This document shows positions 22,207-31,126 of a stretch of 64,000 bases of DNA, in pieces; the first letter of the stretch is position 1; every line of letters begins with the position of its first letter. The translations under genes were made by a program, and so were the position numbers. The stretch is from VHCN01 sp964589935 (GTDB taxonomy: Bacteria > Verrucomicrobiota > Verrucomicrobiia > Limisphaerales > VHCN01), in contig CAZPVD010000001.1 of the NCBI GenBank assembly GCA_964589935.1, positions 124,001 to 188,000 of the forward strand, read 5' to 3'. The notes below the pieces were generated by a model. That model was not told where the DNA came from. It searched no databases and was given only the letters and a program-made list of their open reading frames with translations.

Positions 22207-22917
22207 ATGTATCACCTCATAGGAGCCGACGGCCACGAATATGGTCCCGTGTCCGCAGACGTGCTAAAGCAGTGGATTGCCGAGGGCCGCGCGAATGCTG
22301 AGACGAAGGTCCGCAGCGAGGGCAGCGCCGAGTGGAAGCAGATGGGCGATTTTTCGGAGTTCGCCGATGCCCTGCTGGCGCGCTATGGTTCACCACCAGC
22401 CGTTCCGCCCACGCCGCCTCCTGCGGAAGCCGTCGCATCAGCGCCACAACAGCCGTCGTCATTCCAAGCTCCGCCCGGGCTGCCGCCAGCGCCATCTGCG
22501 CCGGCGCTTGGTCCTGTGCCGTCTGGGCCTCGAGCGTCGCGTGATGCGGCACTGGCACTCGTGCGGCCACCGGCGATTTTCATCCTAGTGGTCGCCGGTT
22601 TTGGTTTGCTGGGGGAATTGTCCGGCTTGGCCTTTCAATCACTGCCATTTCCACTTCCGCCCGAATTTCATGCACAACGAGGAATTCATTTTCTCCTCAG
22701 CCTGCCTGGTATTGTGATGGGACTCGCGTTTAACGGCCTGGCGTTGTTCGGTGCCATCAGCATGTTGAGCTTGAAACGCTGGGGATTTTGCATTGCCGGA
22801 GCCATCGCCCTGATCGTGCCCTGTTCGGGTTGCTGCTGCTGCCTTGGGCTTATCTCCGGCATCTGGGCGCTGGTCGTGCTGAACAAGACTGAAGTGCGCT
22901 CTGCCTTCACGTCGTGA
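22207..22917 (+). CDS. GYF_2 (DUF4339) domain membrane protein
   Basis: 236 residues. The N-terminal GYF_2 domain (about 1-55) has the classic pattern YHLIGADGHEYGPVSADVLKQWIAEGRAN, then a Pro-rich linker (65-115) and three to four membrane helices at about 120-225, with an unusual CSGCCCC cluster inside a helix. GYF_2 proteins of unknown role are abundant in Planctomycetota and Verrucomicrobiota. It is followed by a DUF2752 gene with only three bases between them. Confidence 0.85.
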   Translation: MYHLIGADGHEYGPVSADVLKQWIAEGRANAETKVRSEGSAEWKQMGDFSEFADALLARYGSPPAVPPTPPPAEAVASAPQQPSSFQAPPGLPPAPSAPALGPVPSGPRASRDAALALVRPPAIFILVVAGFGLLGELSGLAFQSLPFPLPPEFHAQRGIHFLLSLPGIVMGLAFNGLALFGAISMLSLKRWGFCIAGAIALIVPCSGCCCCLGLISGIWALVVLNKTEVRSAFTS

Positions 22918-22920
22918 GTG

Positions 22921-23322
22921 ATGAACCGGCCGCCGATCATCGCTGAAGTTCAACGTCCGCGCCTGAACGCGCGGCACGCTATGCTCGCCGCTGTCCTCGC
23001 GTTTGCGGCGATGCTGGTGGTGTTGTTTGTCTTCGACCCGGCGCGGAACAGCTTCTATCCGCAATGCGCGTTCAAGCGGCTCACGGGCTGGGACTGCCCC
23101 GGTTGTGGCGGACTGCGCGCAACGCACCAGCTTATGCACGGCAACGTGCGCGCAGCCTTCGCGCTGAACCCGCTGCTCTTTGTAATCGCACCGATTGGCG
23201 CAGGCTGGCTCGTGACGCATCTGCGCGGATGGCGCGTGCCGGCGCCGCTCGCTGGGCGCACGGGCGTTATCGCGCTGATTGTCGTTCTGCTATTGATCAC
23301 GGTGCTTCGGAATATCCGTTGA
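22921..23322 (+). CDS. DUF2752 membrane protein
   Basis: 133 residues. The DUF2752 signature is present: YPQCAFKRLTGWDCPGCGGLRATHQLMHGNVRAAFALNP. Three membrane segments flank it. Function unknown; it often accompanies GYF_2 genes in this lineage. ATG at 22921 was chosen over the adjacent GTG 22918. The cysteines in CPGCGG suggest a metal or redox site, but that is not shown. Confidence 0.85.
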   Translation: MNRPPIIAEVQRPRLNARHAMLAAVLAFAAMLVVLFVFDPARNSFYPQCAFKRLTGWDCPGCGGLRATHQLMHGNVRAAFALNPLLFVIAPIGAGWLVTHLRGWRVPAPLAGRTGVIALIVVLLLITVLRNIR

Positions 23323-23409
23323 TTTTCGATGAGTTCCATTGTGACCGCGCAAGTTTCCCCTTGTGAAAAGTGCCGTGAATGTTAGCGTCCACGCAACCTC
23401 GTCAAGACC

Positions 23410-24432
23410 ATGAAAAACGTCCTTACTGTGTTGTTTCTCGCCACCACCATTGTGTTTGGCGGGCTGTATTTTCGTGAAAAGCAACAGACCGTCGGCTTGC
23501 AGGCGCGCGTCGAGACGGCTGAAAAAGCGGCCAAGTCCACTGCTGACGCCACGGTGCGCAGCGAAAAGAAAATCAAGGAACTCACCACGCGCCTCGCCCG
23601 CGTAGAAACCGACGCGGTGAACAGCGCCGCCCGTGCCGCCAACGCCGAACAGTCGCTGGCATCCACACAAAAAAATGCCGCCGCGCCTCCGGCAGCGGCC
23701 GTTTCGGCCAAGACGTCCACCAAGGGAGGGGCATTGGGTGAGATGTTCAAAGACCCGGCGATGCGCGACATGATCAGAGCGCAGCAGAAGGCCTTCATGG
23801 GTCAGGCGGTGGACATGGCCTACGGCTCGCTGTTCAAGGATCTCAATCTCCCGCCCGACCAGACCGACAAGCTCAAGGACTTGCTCAAGGGCAAAATGCT
23901 GGCGGCCACCGAGATGGGCATGGACATGCTCTCCGGTGATATGACGCCTGAAAAACGGAAAGAACTCACCGACAAGATGAAGGAGCAGGGCGACGCAGTG
24001 AACGCGCAAATCCGCCAGCTCCTCGGCGATCAGGGTTATCAGCAGTTTGAAACCTACGAGAAGATGCAGCCCGAACGCCAGACCGTGACCGGACTCAAAC
24101 AGCAGTTGCCTTCGAGCGCCGCGTTGAGCGGCGGCCAAGAACAGCAGCTCTTGCAGGCGATGTATGACGAGCGAAAGACCTTCAAATTCAGCACCGATTT
24201 TTACGATCAGAAGAACGTGCAGGCGAATCCCGCGGATTATCTTACCGACGAGCGTCTCAGCGCCTTCGCAAAGGAAAAGGAGCAGCTCGACCAGCTCACG
24301 CTCATCAAGGCGCGCCAAATCCTGACCGCCGACCAGCTCGTGCCCTTCGAGCAGTTCCAGAAGACGCAGCGCGACATGCAGGTGAATGCGATGAAAATGG
24401 CCGCGAAGATGTTCTCCAGCCAGGGCAAGTAG
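23410..24432 (+). CDS. membrane-anchored coiled-coil protein, unknown
   Basis: 340 residues. An N-terminal signal-anchor (MKNVLTVLFLATTIVFGGLYF), a coiled coil at about 25-90, a low-complexity Ala/Lys linker, and then a helical domain with LPPDQTDKLKDLLKGKM, MTPEKRKELTDKM and ILTADQLVPFEQFQ. The repeated pattern of D/E-Q-x-x-x-L helices is like proteins counted as growth-linked surface helical proteins in Verrucomicrobiota. No enzyme motif is visible, so a structural or chaperone-like role outside the cytosol is more likely. Confidence 0.7.
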   Translation: MKNVLTVLFLATTIVFGGLYFREKQQTVGLQARVETAEKAAKSTADATVRSEKKIKELTTRLARVETDAVNSAARAANAEQSLASTQKNAAAPPAAAVSAKTSTKGGALGEMFKDPAMRDMIRAQQKAFMGQAVDMAYGSLFKDLNLPPDQTDKLKDLLKGKMLAATEMGMDMLSGDMTPEKRKELTDKMKEQGDAVNAQIRQLLGDQGYQQFETYEKMQPERQTVTGLKQQLPSSAALSGGQEQQLLQAMYDERKTFKFSTDFYDQKNVQANPADYLTDERLSAFAKEKEQLDQLTLIKARQILTADQLVPFEQFQKTQRDMQVNAMKMAAKMFSSQGK

Positions 24433-24441
24433 TCTTCCGCC

Positions 24442-25272
24442 TCAATTTTTGTTGCGCCGCGAGAAAATTCTGCCGGGATTCGCGTAGCAATTCAGCGAAT
24501 CGCCCCGCAAAAATCCCACCAACGTCTGGCCGCTTGCGCGTGCGAATTCCACTGCGAGGCTCGATGGCGCGGACACCGCCGCCACGATTGCGACGCGCGT
24601 AGCCAGCGCCTTCTGCATGATTTCAAACGACGCGCGTCCGCTCACGAGCAGCACGTGACGGTCGAACGGCAGCAAGCCGTTGAGAAAACCAAAGCCCAGC
24701 ACCTTGTCCACCGCATTGTGCCGGCCCACATCTTCGCGCAGCACAATGAGTCTGCCGCGCGCATCGAAGATGGCCGCCGCGTGCAACCCGCCCGTCTGCG
24801 AGAAGGTCTTCTGCTGCTCGCGCATCAGCGCCGGAAGCGAGAGCAACGCGTCGAGCCGCACCTTGAACCGCGCGCGCACCGGCTTGAAATGCTGGTGAAC
24901 GGATTCAATCGTCGCCTTGCCGCACAGCCCGCAACTGCTCGAAGCGAACACGTGTCGCGTGAGCTGCGCGAAGTCGGCCTTCACGTCCGGTGCAAGAAAA
25001 ACGTTGAGCACATTGCCGGATTCGTTGCGTTGATACGGTTCGATGCGCGAAAGGTCGGCGCGTTTCGCAAGCAGGCCCTCGGTGAGCAAAAAGCCCACGG
25101 CCAGCTCGTCGTCGTGGCCCGGCGTGCGCATTGTCACGCTCACCGGCCGCGCATCCACGCGGATTTCGAGCGGCTCCTCGGCCGCCAGAACATCATTCGC
25201 GCGTTTCGCAACCGTGCCCGCGCGCAGTCGCACCACAGTTGTTTTCAGCACGGCGGTTTTGGAAATGCGCAT
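24442..25272 (-). CDS. fdhD: formate dehydrogenase accessory sulfurtransferase
   Basis: 276 residues. FdhD transfers sulfur from the cysteine desulfurase to the molybdenum cofactor of formate dehydrogenase. Family marks: EEPLEIRVDARPVSVTMRTPGHDDELAVGFLLTEG, the sulfur-carrying pair Cys114 and Cys117 in SSCGLCGK, TGGLHAAAIFD, and REDVGRHNAVDK. It is encoded on the minus strand, close to the formate dehydrogenase genes, and must be expressed for the catalytic subunit to work. Confidence 0.95.
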   Translation of the reverse strand: MRISKTAVLKTTVVRLRAGTVAKRANDVLAAEEPLEIRVDARPVSVTMRTPGHDDELAVGFLLTEGLLAKRADLSRIEPYQRNESGNVLNVFLAPDVKADFAQLTRHVFASSSCGLCGKATIESVHQHFKPVRARFKVRLDALLSLPALMREQQKTFSQTGGLHAAAIFDARGRLIVLREDVGRHNAVDKVLGFGFLNGLLPFDRHVLLVSGRASFEIMQKALATRVAIVAAVSAPSSLAVEFARASGQTLVGFLRGDSLNCYANPGRIFSRRNKN

Positions 25273-25287
25273 GGATCGAGGTAACAG

Positions 25288-25905
25288 CTAAAACCAGTTG
25301 TAGTTGAAACTGATGCTCACGCGCTCGCCCTTCACTGGGTTCGCAGGCACTTCATGTCGCAGCCAGCTCTCAAACAGGATGACGTTCCCGGCCTTCGCGG
25401 GGAAAACAATGTGCGCTTGATTCTCCGTGCGGCATCCTTCTTTTCGGGGCGGAGCCGCCATGAACCTGCTCAGGCGCGGGTCTTCGAAGCGCAGCCCCGG
25501 CGAGCCGCGCGGCACCTGCACGTAGTAGGTGCCGCTGATCGTCGAAAGCGGATGCAGGTGCAGGCTGTGCGCGGTCTGGCGTGGCATGATGTTGAGCCAG
25601 CAGTCGGTCATCACCAGCTTGCGCCCCGTGAGATCGAAGTCCAGCGTGCGCGCGAACGCTTTTACATGCCGGTCAATCTGCCGCTCCAATGTGGCGAATG
25701 TGGATGAAAATTTGTGCAGCTTGTCCATCGAGCCGTAGGATGTGTAGCCGCCGGGATAATTCTTCCGCGACCAGCGCTGTCCCTCGCGGTCGAAGCCGCG
25801 GAGTTGCCGGCATTCCTTTAGCAATTCGGCATTCAACCGCGCCACGCCGGCGCGCTGGAGCTTTGTGTGGTAGATGAACGTTGGGAAACAGACTTCGATG
25901 CTCAT
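25288..25905 (-). CDS. TIGR02466-type putative 2-oxoglutarate/Fe(II) oxygenase
   Basis: 205 residues from ATG 25905. The family pattern is clear: an N-terminal FPTFIYHTKL, GGYTSYGSMDKLHK, WLNIMPRQTAHSLHLHPLSTISGTYYVQVP with the iron-binding His pair region, and ILFESWLRHEVPANPVKGERVSISFNYNWF at the end. Members are putative 2-oxoglutarate oxygenases; substrates are not known. An 8-bp perfect inverted repeat stands just before the ATG. It precedes fdhD on the same strand, with 15 bases between, so they may be one operon. Confidence 0.82.
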   Translation of the reverse strand: MSIEVCFPTFIYHTKLQRAGVARLNAELLKECRQLRGFDREGQRWSRKNYPGGYTSYGSMDKLHKFSSTFATLERQIDRHVKAFARTLDFDLTGRKLVMTDCWLNIMPRQTAHSLHLHPLSTISGTYYVQVPRGSPGLRFEDPRLSRFMAAPPRKEGCRTENQAHIVFPAKAGNVILFESWLRHEVPANPVKGERVSISFNYNWF

Positions 25906-25908
25906 CGG

Positions 25909-25931
25909 CGCCAGCGTAACAGGCGCTGGCG
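25909..25931 (-). promoter_or_regulatory. hairpin in the 5' leader of the oxygenase gene
   Basis: CGCCAGCG at 25909-25916 and CGCTGGCG at 25924-25931 form a perfect 8-bp stem with a 7-base loop, ending three bases upstream of the minus-strand ATG. It would cover the ribosome-binding region. Confidence 0.5.
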
Positions 25932-26019
25932 GGCAAGTCAGCACCTCTGTGTCTGGCCTTGAGGTTTTCCGGCGATGCGCCACAATACTCCAAGAATTTT
26001 TAACAACACCTGACACACC

Positions 26020-26637
26020 ATGAATAAATACCTCACTGAATTCATTGGCACCTTCTTCCTCGTCTTGACCGTTGGCTGCACGGTCATCGGCGGCGTCGCC
26101 GTGGCGCCGCTGGCCATCGGTGCTTCGCTCATGGTGATGATCTTCGCCGGCGGCCACGTTTCCGGGGGGCACTACAACCCCGCCGTCACGCTCGCCGTCT
26201 GGTTGCGCGGCCGATGCGGCACGAAAGACGTGCTGCCCTACATGGTTTCACAAGTCATCGGCGCGGTGATAGCAGCGAAAGTGGTCAATCATATCCTCGG
26301 AGATGGCAAGGCAATGGAGATCAAGTTAATTGGCTCGGCGCTTATTGCTGAATTTCTGTTCACCTTCGCTCTTGCCTACGTCGTGTTGAATGTCGCAACG
26401 GCGAAGGGCACTGCTAATAATTCCTTCTACGGCTTGGCCATCGGCATGACGGTGATGACCGGCGCGTTCGCCGTCGGTGGCATCTCAGGCGGCGCATTCA
26501 ACCCGGCAGTCGCCGTGGGCATCAGTTTCATGGGCCTGTCGAGCTGGTCCAACCTTTGGATTTTTCTGGTCGCAAACTTTGCCGGTGGCGCCGTCGCGGC
26601 AACGGTGTTCAAGTTCATCAATCCCGAGGACAAGTGA
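26020..26637 (+). CDS. aquaporin (MIP family)
   Basis: 205 residues, slightly short for the family. Six membrane helices with the two NPA boxes: SGGHYNPAVTLAV (Asn53) and SGGAFNPAVAVG (Asn161). It resembles AqpZ-type water channels more than GlpF. The last codons overlap the start of the formate dehydrogenase beta gene (GTGA), so both are made together. A link of an aquaporin with formate oxidation is unusual; water, CO2 or a small neutral solute may be carried. Confidence 0.88.
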   Translation: MNKYLTEFIGTFFLVLTVGCTVIGGVAVAPLAIGASLMVMIFAGGHVSGGHYNPAVTLAVWLRGRCGTKDVLPYMVSQVIGAVIAAKVVNHILGDGKAMEIKLIGSALIAEFLFTFALAYVVLNVATAKGTANNSFYGLAIGMTVMTGAFAVGGISGGAFNPAVAVGISFMGLSSWSNLWIFLVANFAGGAVAATVFKFINPEDK

Positions 26638-28316
26638 GCGACGCGACACCTCCGACGGATGCAAAAATCCTCGCCCGTTGGCGCAATGAGCCTGCGCCGC
26701 TGCTGCCGATTCTCCATGCGTTTCACGATCGCGACGGATACCTGTCGGACGAGGCTCTGCGCGCGATTTCGGAAGGATTGAGGATTCCGCTTGCTGATCT
26801 ATTCGGCACCGTCACGTTTTATCACCACTTCTCGCGCGAGCCGGACGGGCTGAACAAACCGCGCGTTTGCATCGGAAACGTCTGCTGCCTTCACGGCGGG
26901 AAGGAATTGCTCGCATTACTGAAATCCCAGGGCGCAACTGCGATGCCGTGTGCGGGACGTTGCGACGAACCCGTTCCCGTGCTGCGCGGGCATGAACAAC
27001 TCGCCGGCACGTCGCTGGAGAACTTGAGCGCGAAGCCCAGTCCGTTGCCCGCGCCGAATCCGGGCGGCTGCGAGGAGTGCATCTTCGCGCACATCCGCGA
27101 GCCGGGCCGCGCGAGGCTCGACGGCTACCGTCGCACTGGCGGTTACGAAGCTCTAACAAAGGCCGTGCGAGAGATGACGCCTGCTCAACTGCTCGCTGTC
27201 GTCGTCGAGAGCAAGCTCGCCGGACGCGGCGGCGCAGGCTTTCCGACGGGCGTTAAGTGGAAGGCCGTCGCTGACGCACCCGGCCAGCCCAAGAGCGTCG
27301 TCTGCAACGCCGACGAAGGCGAGCCGGGCTGTTTCAAGGATCGCGCGATCATGGATTACGACCCGCACGCGATGCTTGAGGGCATGGCCCTCGCAGGCTT
27401 CGCGACCGGTGCGGCGCGCGGCTTCATCTACCTGCGCTACGAATATCCGGAGACGTTCCGCATCCTCGAGCGCGCGATCGCCGAGGCCGACGCGGCGGGT
27501 TTGCTCGGCGCAAAGATTCTTGGCAGCGAATTCAGCTTCAAAATCCATCTGCGGCGCGGCGCGGGCGCTTACATCTGCGGCGAGGAAGGCTCGCTGCTCA
27601 ACAGCCTCGAAGGCAAACATCCGTTCCCGCGCAACAAGCCGCCGTTTCCCGTGACACATGGTTTCGAGAATCTTCCGACTGCGGTTAACAACGTCGAGAC
27701 GCTTGCATCCGTGCCGCCTATCGTCCGCAAGGGCGCGGCGTGGTATCGCGGACTCGGTCGCAACGGCCACGCCGGCACGAAGCTCATCAGCCTCTCCGGC
27801 GACATCCAGCGCCCCGGCAATTACGAGGTGCCCATCGGCCTGCCGCTGAAAACGCTGCTCCACGAATGGGCCGGCGGTCCACCCGCGGGACGCAGCATCC
27901 AAGCCGCAACGATGGCCGGACTCAGCGGCGGTTTTCTTGCCGGCGACGCTCTCGACTGCACGCTCGACGAGCCGAGCATCCGCAGCAAAGGTTCGTTCCT
28001 TGGCGCGGGCGGCATCATCGTGTTCGATGACAGCCGCGACATGGTGGCAGCGGCGCACGACGCGATGGAGTTCTTCGCGCACGAAAGTTGCGGCAAGTGT
28101 TTTCCCTGCCGCATTGGCACGCAACGGTTGACGGAACGGTTGAACGGCGAAGCCGGCCCGCACAACCTCAGCGCGTGGACCGAGGAAGTCCGCGACATCG
28201 GTGCGGTGATGCGCGCCACCAGCGCCTGCGGCCTCGGCATGGCCGCGCCATTCGTCACGGATAGTTTGTTGAAGTTCTTCCCAAAACAGGTAGAGGATCA
28301 CTTGGCAGTCAAATAG
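26634..28316 (+). CDS. formate dehydrogenase beta subunit, NuoE-NuoF fusion
   Basis: 560 residues from the GTG at 26634. Residues 1-140 are a NuoE-like thioredoxin fold with the 2Fe-2S cysteines in VCIGNVCCLHGG and PCAGRCDEP. From about 150 a NuoF-like domain follows: GRGGAGFPTGVKWKAV (NADH/FMN), ADEGEPGCFKDRAIM, GAYICGEEGSLLNSLEGKHPFPRNKPPFP and the 4Fe-4S cysteines in SCGKCFPCRIGTQR plus a later Cys. This is the electron-output subunit of soluble NAD-dependent formate dehydrogenases. The gene overlaps the aquaporin stop, and the next gene starts 11 bases after its stop. Confidence 0.92.
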   Translation: MSDATPPTDAKILARWRNEPAPLLPILHAFHDRDGYLSDEALRAISEGLRIPLADLFGTVTFYHHFSREPDGLNKPRVCIGNVCCLHGGKELLALLKSQGATAMPCAGRCDEPVPVLRGHEQLAGTSLENLSAKPSPLPAPNPGGCEECIFAHIREPGRARLDGYRRTGGYEALTKAVREMTPAQLLAVVVESKLAGRGGAGFPTGVKWKAVADAPGQPKSVVCNADEGEPGCFKDRAIMDYDPHAMLEGMALAGFATGAARGFIYLRYEYPETFRILERAIAEADAAGLLGAKILGSEFSFKIHLRRGAGAYICGEEGSLLNSLEGKHPFPRNKPPFPVTHGFENLPTAVNNVETLASVPPIVRKGAAWYRGLGRNGHAGTKLISLSGDIQRPGNYEVPIGLPLKTLLHEWAGGPPAGRSIQAATMAGLSGGFLAGDALDCTLDEPSIRSKGSFLGAGGIIVFDDSRDMVAAAHDAMEFFAHESCGKCFPCRIGTQRLTERLNGEAGPHNLSAWTEEVRDIGAVMRATSACGLGMAAPFVTDSLLKFFPKQVEDHLAVK

Positions 28317-28327
28317 CACGAAACTCG

Positions 28328-31051
28328 ATGAGCGCGACCGTAGCAGAACGCAAACTGACAATGACCCTCGATGGCCAACCGGTCGAGTTCAGCGACGGCG
28401 AGACGATTTACCAGGTCGCGCAACGCGCGCGGAAGAACGTGCCGACGCTCTGCTATGACGAGCGGTTGGAGGCGTTTGGCGCGTGCCGGCTCTGTGTGGT
28501 CGAGGTCGAGGGCGTGAAGGCGCCGGTCGCTTCCTGCACCACGAAGGCCACGCCGGGCATGATCGTGCGGAGCGGTTCGCCGGCGATTGAGAAATATCGC
28601 AAGACGCTTTTGGAATTGGTCGTGAGCGAGAACCGCGAGGTGGACGTGAATCCATTGCGCGGTTTCGCGTCGCAGGAGTTGACGTCGCTCGTAGATCGTT
28701 ACGGCGCGCGCACGGGTCGGTTTCAAGGAAAGAAATCCGGACGGAGCAACACCGCTGACCTCAATCCGTTCATCCTGCGCGACTACGACCTTTGCATCTC
28801 GTGCTACCGCTGTGTGCGCGTGTGCGCCGAGCAGGAGGGCGATTACGCGATCAGCATGATGAACCGCGGCTTCGCGACGCAGATCACCACGGAGTTCAAT
28901 GGCGACCTCAAAGATTCCGCCTGCACGTTCTGCGGCCAGTGCGTGCAGACGTGCCCGACCGGCGCGCTCGCGGACAAGAAGGCGTTGCGCGCCGCCGACC
29001 TGCCCGGCGAGATTGCGAAGACGCGGACGATTTGTCCTTACTGCGGCGTCGGTTGCTCGGTCGATATCATGACGAAAGGCGATCGCATGGTCGGCATTCA
29101 GCCCGCGATGGATGGCCCGGCCAATCACGGCGCGCTGTGCATCAAGGGCCAGTTCGCATTCGATTTCGTGCAGCATGAAGACCGATTGAAAATGCCGCTC
29201 CTGCGACAACCTGACGGCAGCTTCAAGGAGATTGAGTGGGACGAGGCGCTCGATTTCGCCGCCGACGGTTTCCGTCGCACGTTGGCGAAGCACGGACGCC
29301 GCAGCATCTACGGAATCGCGTCGGGCCGCGCGCCGCACGAGGCGGCTTACTCGATGCAGAAGTTCATCCGCGCGGGATTCGGCACGCACTACATCGACAA
29401 CTGTAGCCGTGCTTGACACAGCCCCACTGTCGTCGGTCTGGCGACAACCATCGGCAGGGGAGCCATGTCCAATCCGCTCGCGGACATGGACAAGCCCGAT
29501 GTGATTTTCTGCATCGGCACGAACATGACCGAGTGCCATCCGGTCGCGGCCACGGGACTCAAGAAGGCGATGGCGCGCGGCGCGAAGCTGATCGTCGCCG
29601 ACCCGCGCCGCATCAAGCTCGCTGAACTCGCGGATGTTTATCTGCCGATTCGCGTGGGCAGTGATGTGGCGCTCTTGCTCGCGATGGCGCACGTCATCGA
29701 GCGCGAGGCATTGGTGAACAAGGAGTTCATCGAGCAGCGCACGGCGGACTGGGAGCAATTTCGCGAGCATCTCAAGCAGTTCACGCCCGAGTGGGCGGCG
29801 AAGATTTGTGAAGTTCCCGCGAAGGACATCGAGCAGGCGGCGCTCTGGTATGGCGGCGGCAAGCCGAGCGCGATTTACTACACGCTCGGCATCACCGAGC
29901 ACATCTGCGGCGTGGACAACGTGCAGAGCCTTTGCAACCTCGCGTTGATGACGGGCAACCTCGGCGTCGAGGGCGGCGGCATCAACCCGATGCGTGGCCA
30001 GAACAACATCCAGGGCTGCGGCGATTGCGGCGCCGAGACGTTTGTGTTTCCCGGCAGCGTGAAGATTGATGACCAAGCCGCGCGCGACAAGTTTGCCGCC
30101 GCTTACCAGCGTCCCGACCTCGACCTCGGCCAAGCGATGACGAAGGTCACTGGGTTGCAGGAATGCGGTAAGAGCATCCACGCGATGCTCATTGATGGCG
30201 AAAACACCGTCGTCTCCGACCCGGACCGCAACCACTGCGAGCACGCGCTCAAAGCCCTCGATCATCTCGTGGTCATTGACATCTTCCTGACCGAGACGGC
30301 GAAACTCGCGCACGTCGTGCTGCCCGCGACCGCATGGGCCGAAACGGATGGCGTGGCCTGCAACACCGAGCGTCGCGTGCAGCGACTCCGCGCCGCAGTC
30401 AAGCCGCCCGGCGAGGCGCGGCCCGACTGGTGGATTATTGCGCAGATCGCGCGGCGGCTGGGCATTCCTGGTTTTGACTTCAAGAACGCGGCGGATGTCT
30501 TCAACGAACTCTGTTCGCTATCGCCGACCTACGGCGGACTTGATTGGGAGCGCGTCTCTCGCGAGAGCCTGAACTGGCCAGTGCCGACGAAGGATCATCC
30601 GGGCACGCCGATTCTGCATGTGGACAAATTCACCAATGGCCGCGGCAAGTTCATGGTGGTCGGCTATCGCGACCCGGCGGAGGTCGTTGACGAAAAGTTT
30701 CCGGTGTGGCTCACGACTGGCCGGCGGTTGCAGAGCTATCACACGCGAACACAAACGGGGCGTGCGAGCGGCATTGACTACCTGCTGTCGGAGGAAAGCC
30801 TCGAAGTGAATCCCGCCGATGCCGCGGCGTGGGGTTTGAGTGATGGCTCGTTGGTGAAAGTCAGCAGTCGGCGCGGCTCGGTGAGGATCAAGGTCCGCGC
30901 TACCGAGCGCTCGCCGCGCGGCACGGTCTTCGCGAGCTTCAGCTTTGCGGACGTGCCCGTGAACAACCTCACCGGCTCAGGCTACGACCCGACGACGCAC
31001 ACTGCTGAACTGAAAGTTTGTCCGGTTCGCATCGAGGTGGTGGTGGATTAA
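28328..31051 (+). CDS. formate dehydrogenase alpha subunit, selenocysteine-containing
   Basis: 907 residues if the in-frame TGA at 29414-29416 (codon 363) is read as selenocysteine. Up- and downstream parts are in the same frame. Order: 2Fe-2S ferredoxin (GACRLCVVEVEG), His/Cys 4Fe-4S region, two 4Fe-4S motifs (CISCYRCVRVC, CTFCGQCVQTCP), then the molybdopterin domain (ICPYCGVGCSV), with NCSRA-Sec-HSPTVVGLA at the active site. Related enzymes carry Cys or Sec at this place. Oxidises formate to CO2, passing electrons to the NuoE-NuoF subunit. Automatic tools will split it into two ORFs (28328-29416 and 29465-31051). Confidence 0.92.
29414..29446 (+). promoter_or_regulatory. UGA selenocysteine codon and bacterial SECIS-like hairpin
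   Basis: Stem 29428-29434 pairs with 29440-29446 (seven pairs, one G-U wobble). The five-base loop is GGTCT. The loop begins 18 bases after the TGA, the spacing I recall for Escherichia coli fdhF, whose loop also carries GGTCT. Confidence 0.82.
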
Positions 31052-31088
31052 GCCTTAGAAAGTTGAGTTGGATTTCGGAAGGCTTTTT
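31052..31088 (+). terminator. intrinsic terminator after the formate dehydrogenase gene
   Basis: GCCTT at 31052 pairs with AAGGC at 31079, GAAA (31058-31061) with TTTC (31073-31076), with a small bulge between. The stem is followed directly by TTTTT (31084-31088). It begins one base after the stop codon. Confidence 0.6.
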
Positions 31089-31126
31089 AGCCGGTTCAGT
31101 CTGACGCACGGACGGCACGCCGCGCT

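Noticed and set aside
29417..29464. Apparent gap or frameshift between two formate dehydrogenase ORFs
   Set aside because: Both parts are in the same frame, all codons between them fit the active site, and the only interruption is one TGA with a SECIS-like hairpin. Read as selenocysteine, not a broken gene.
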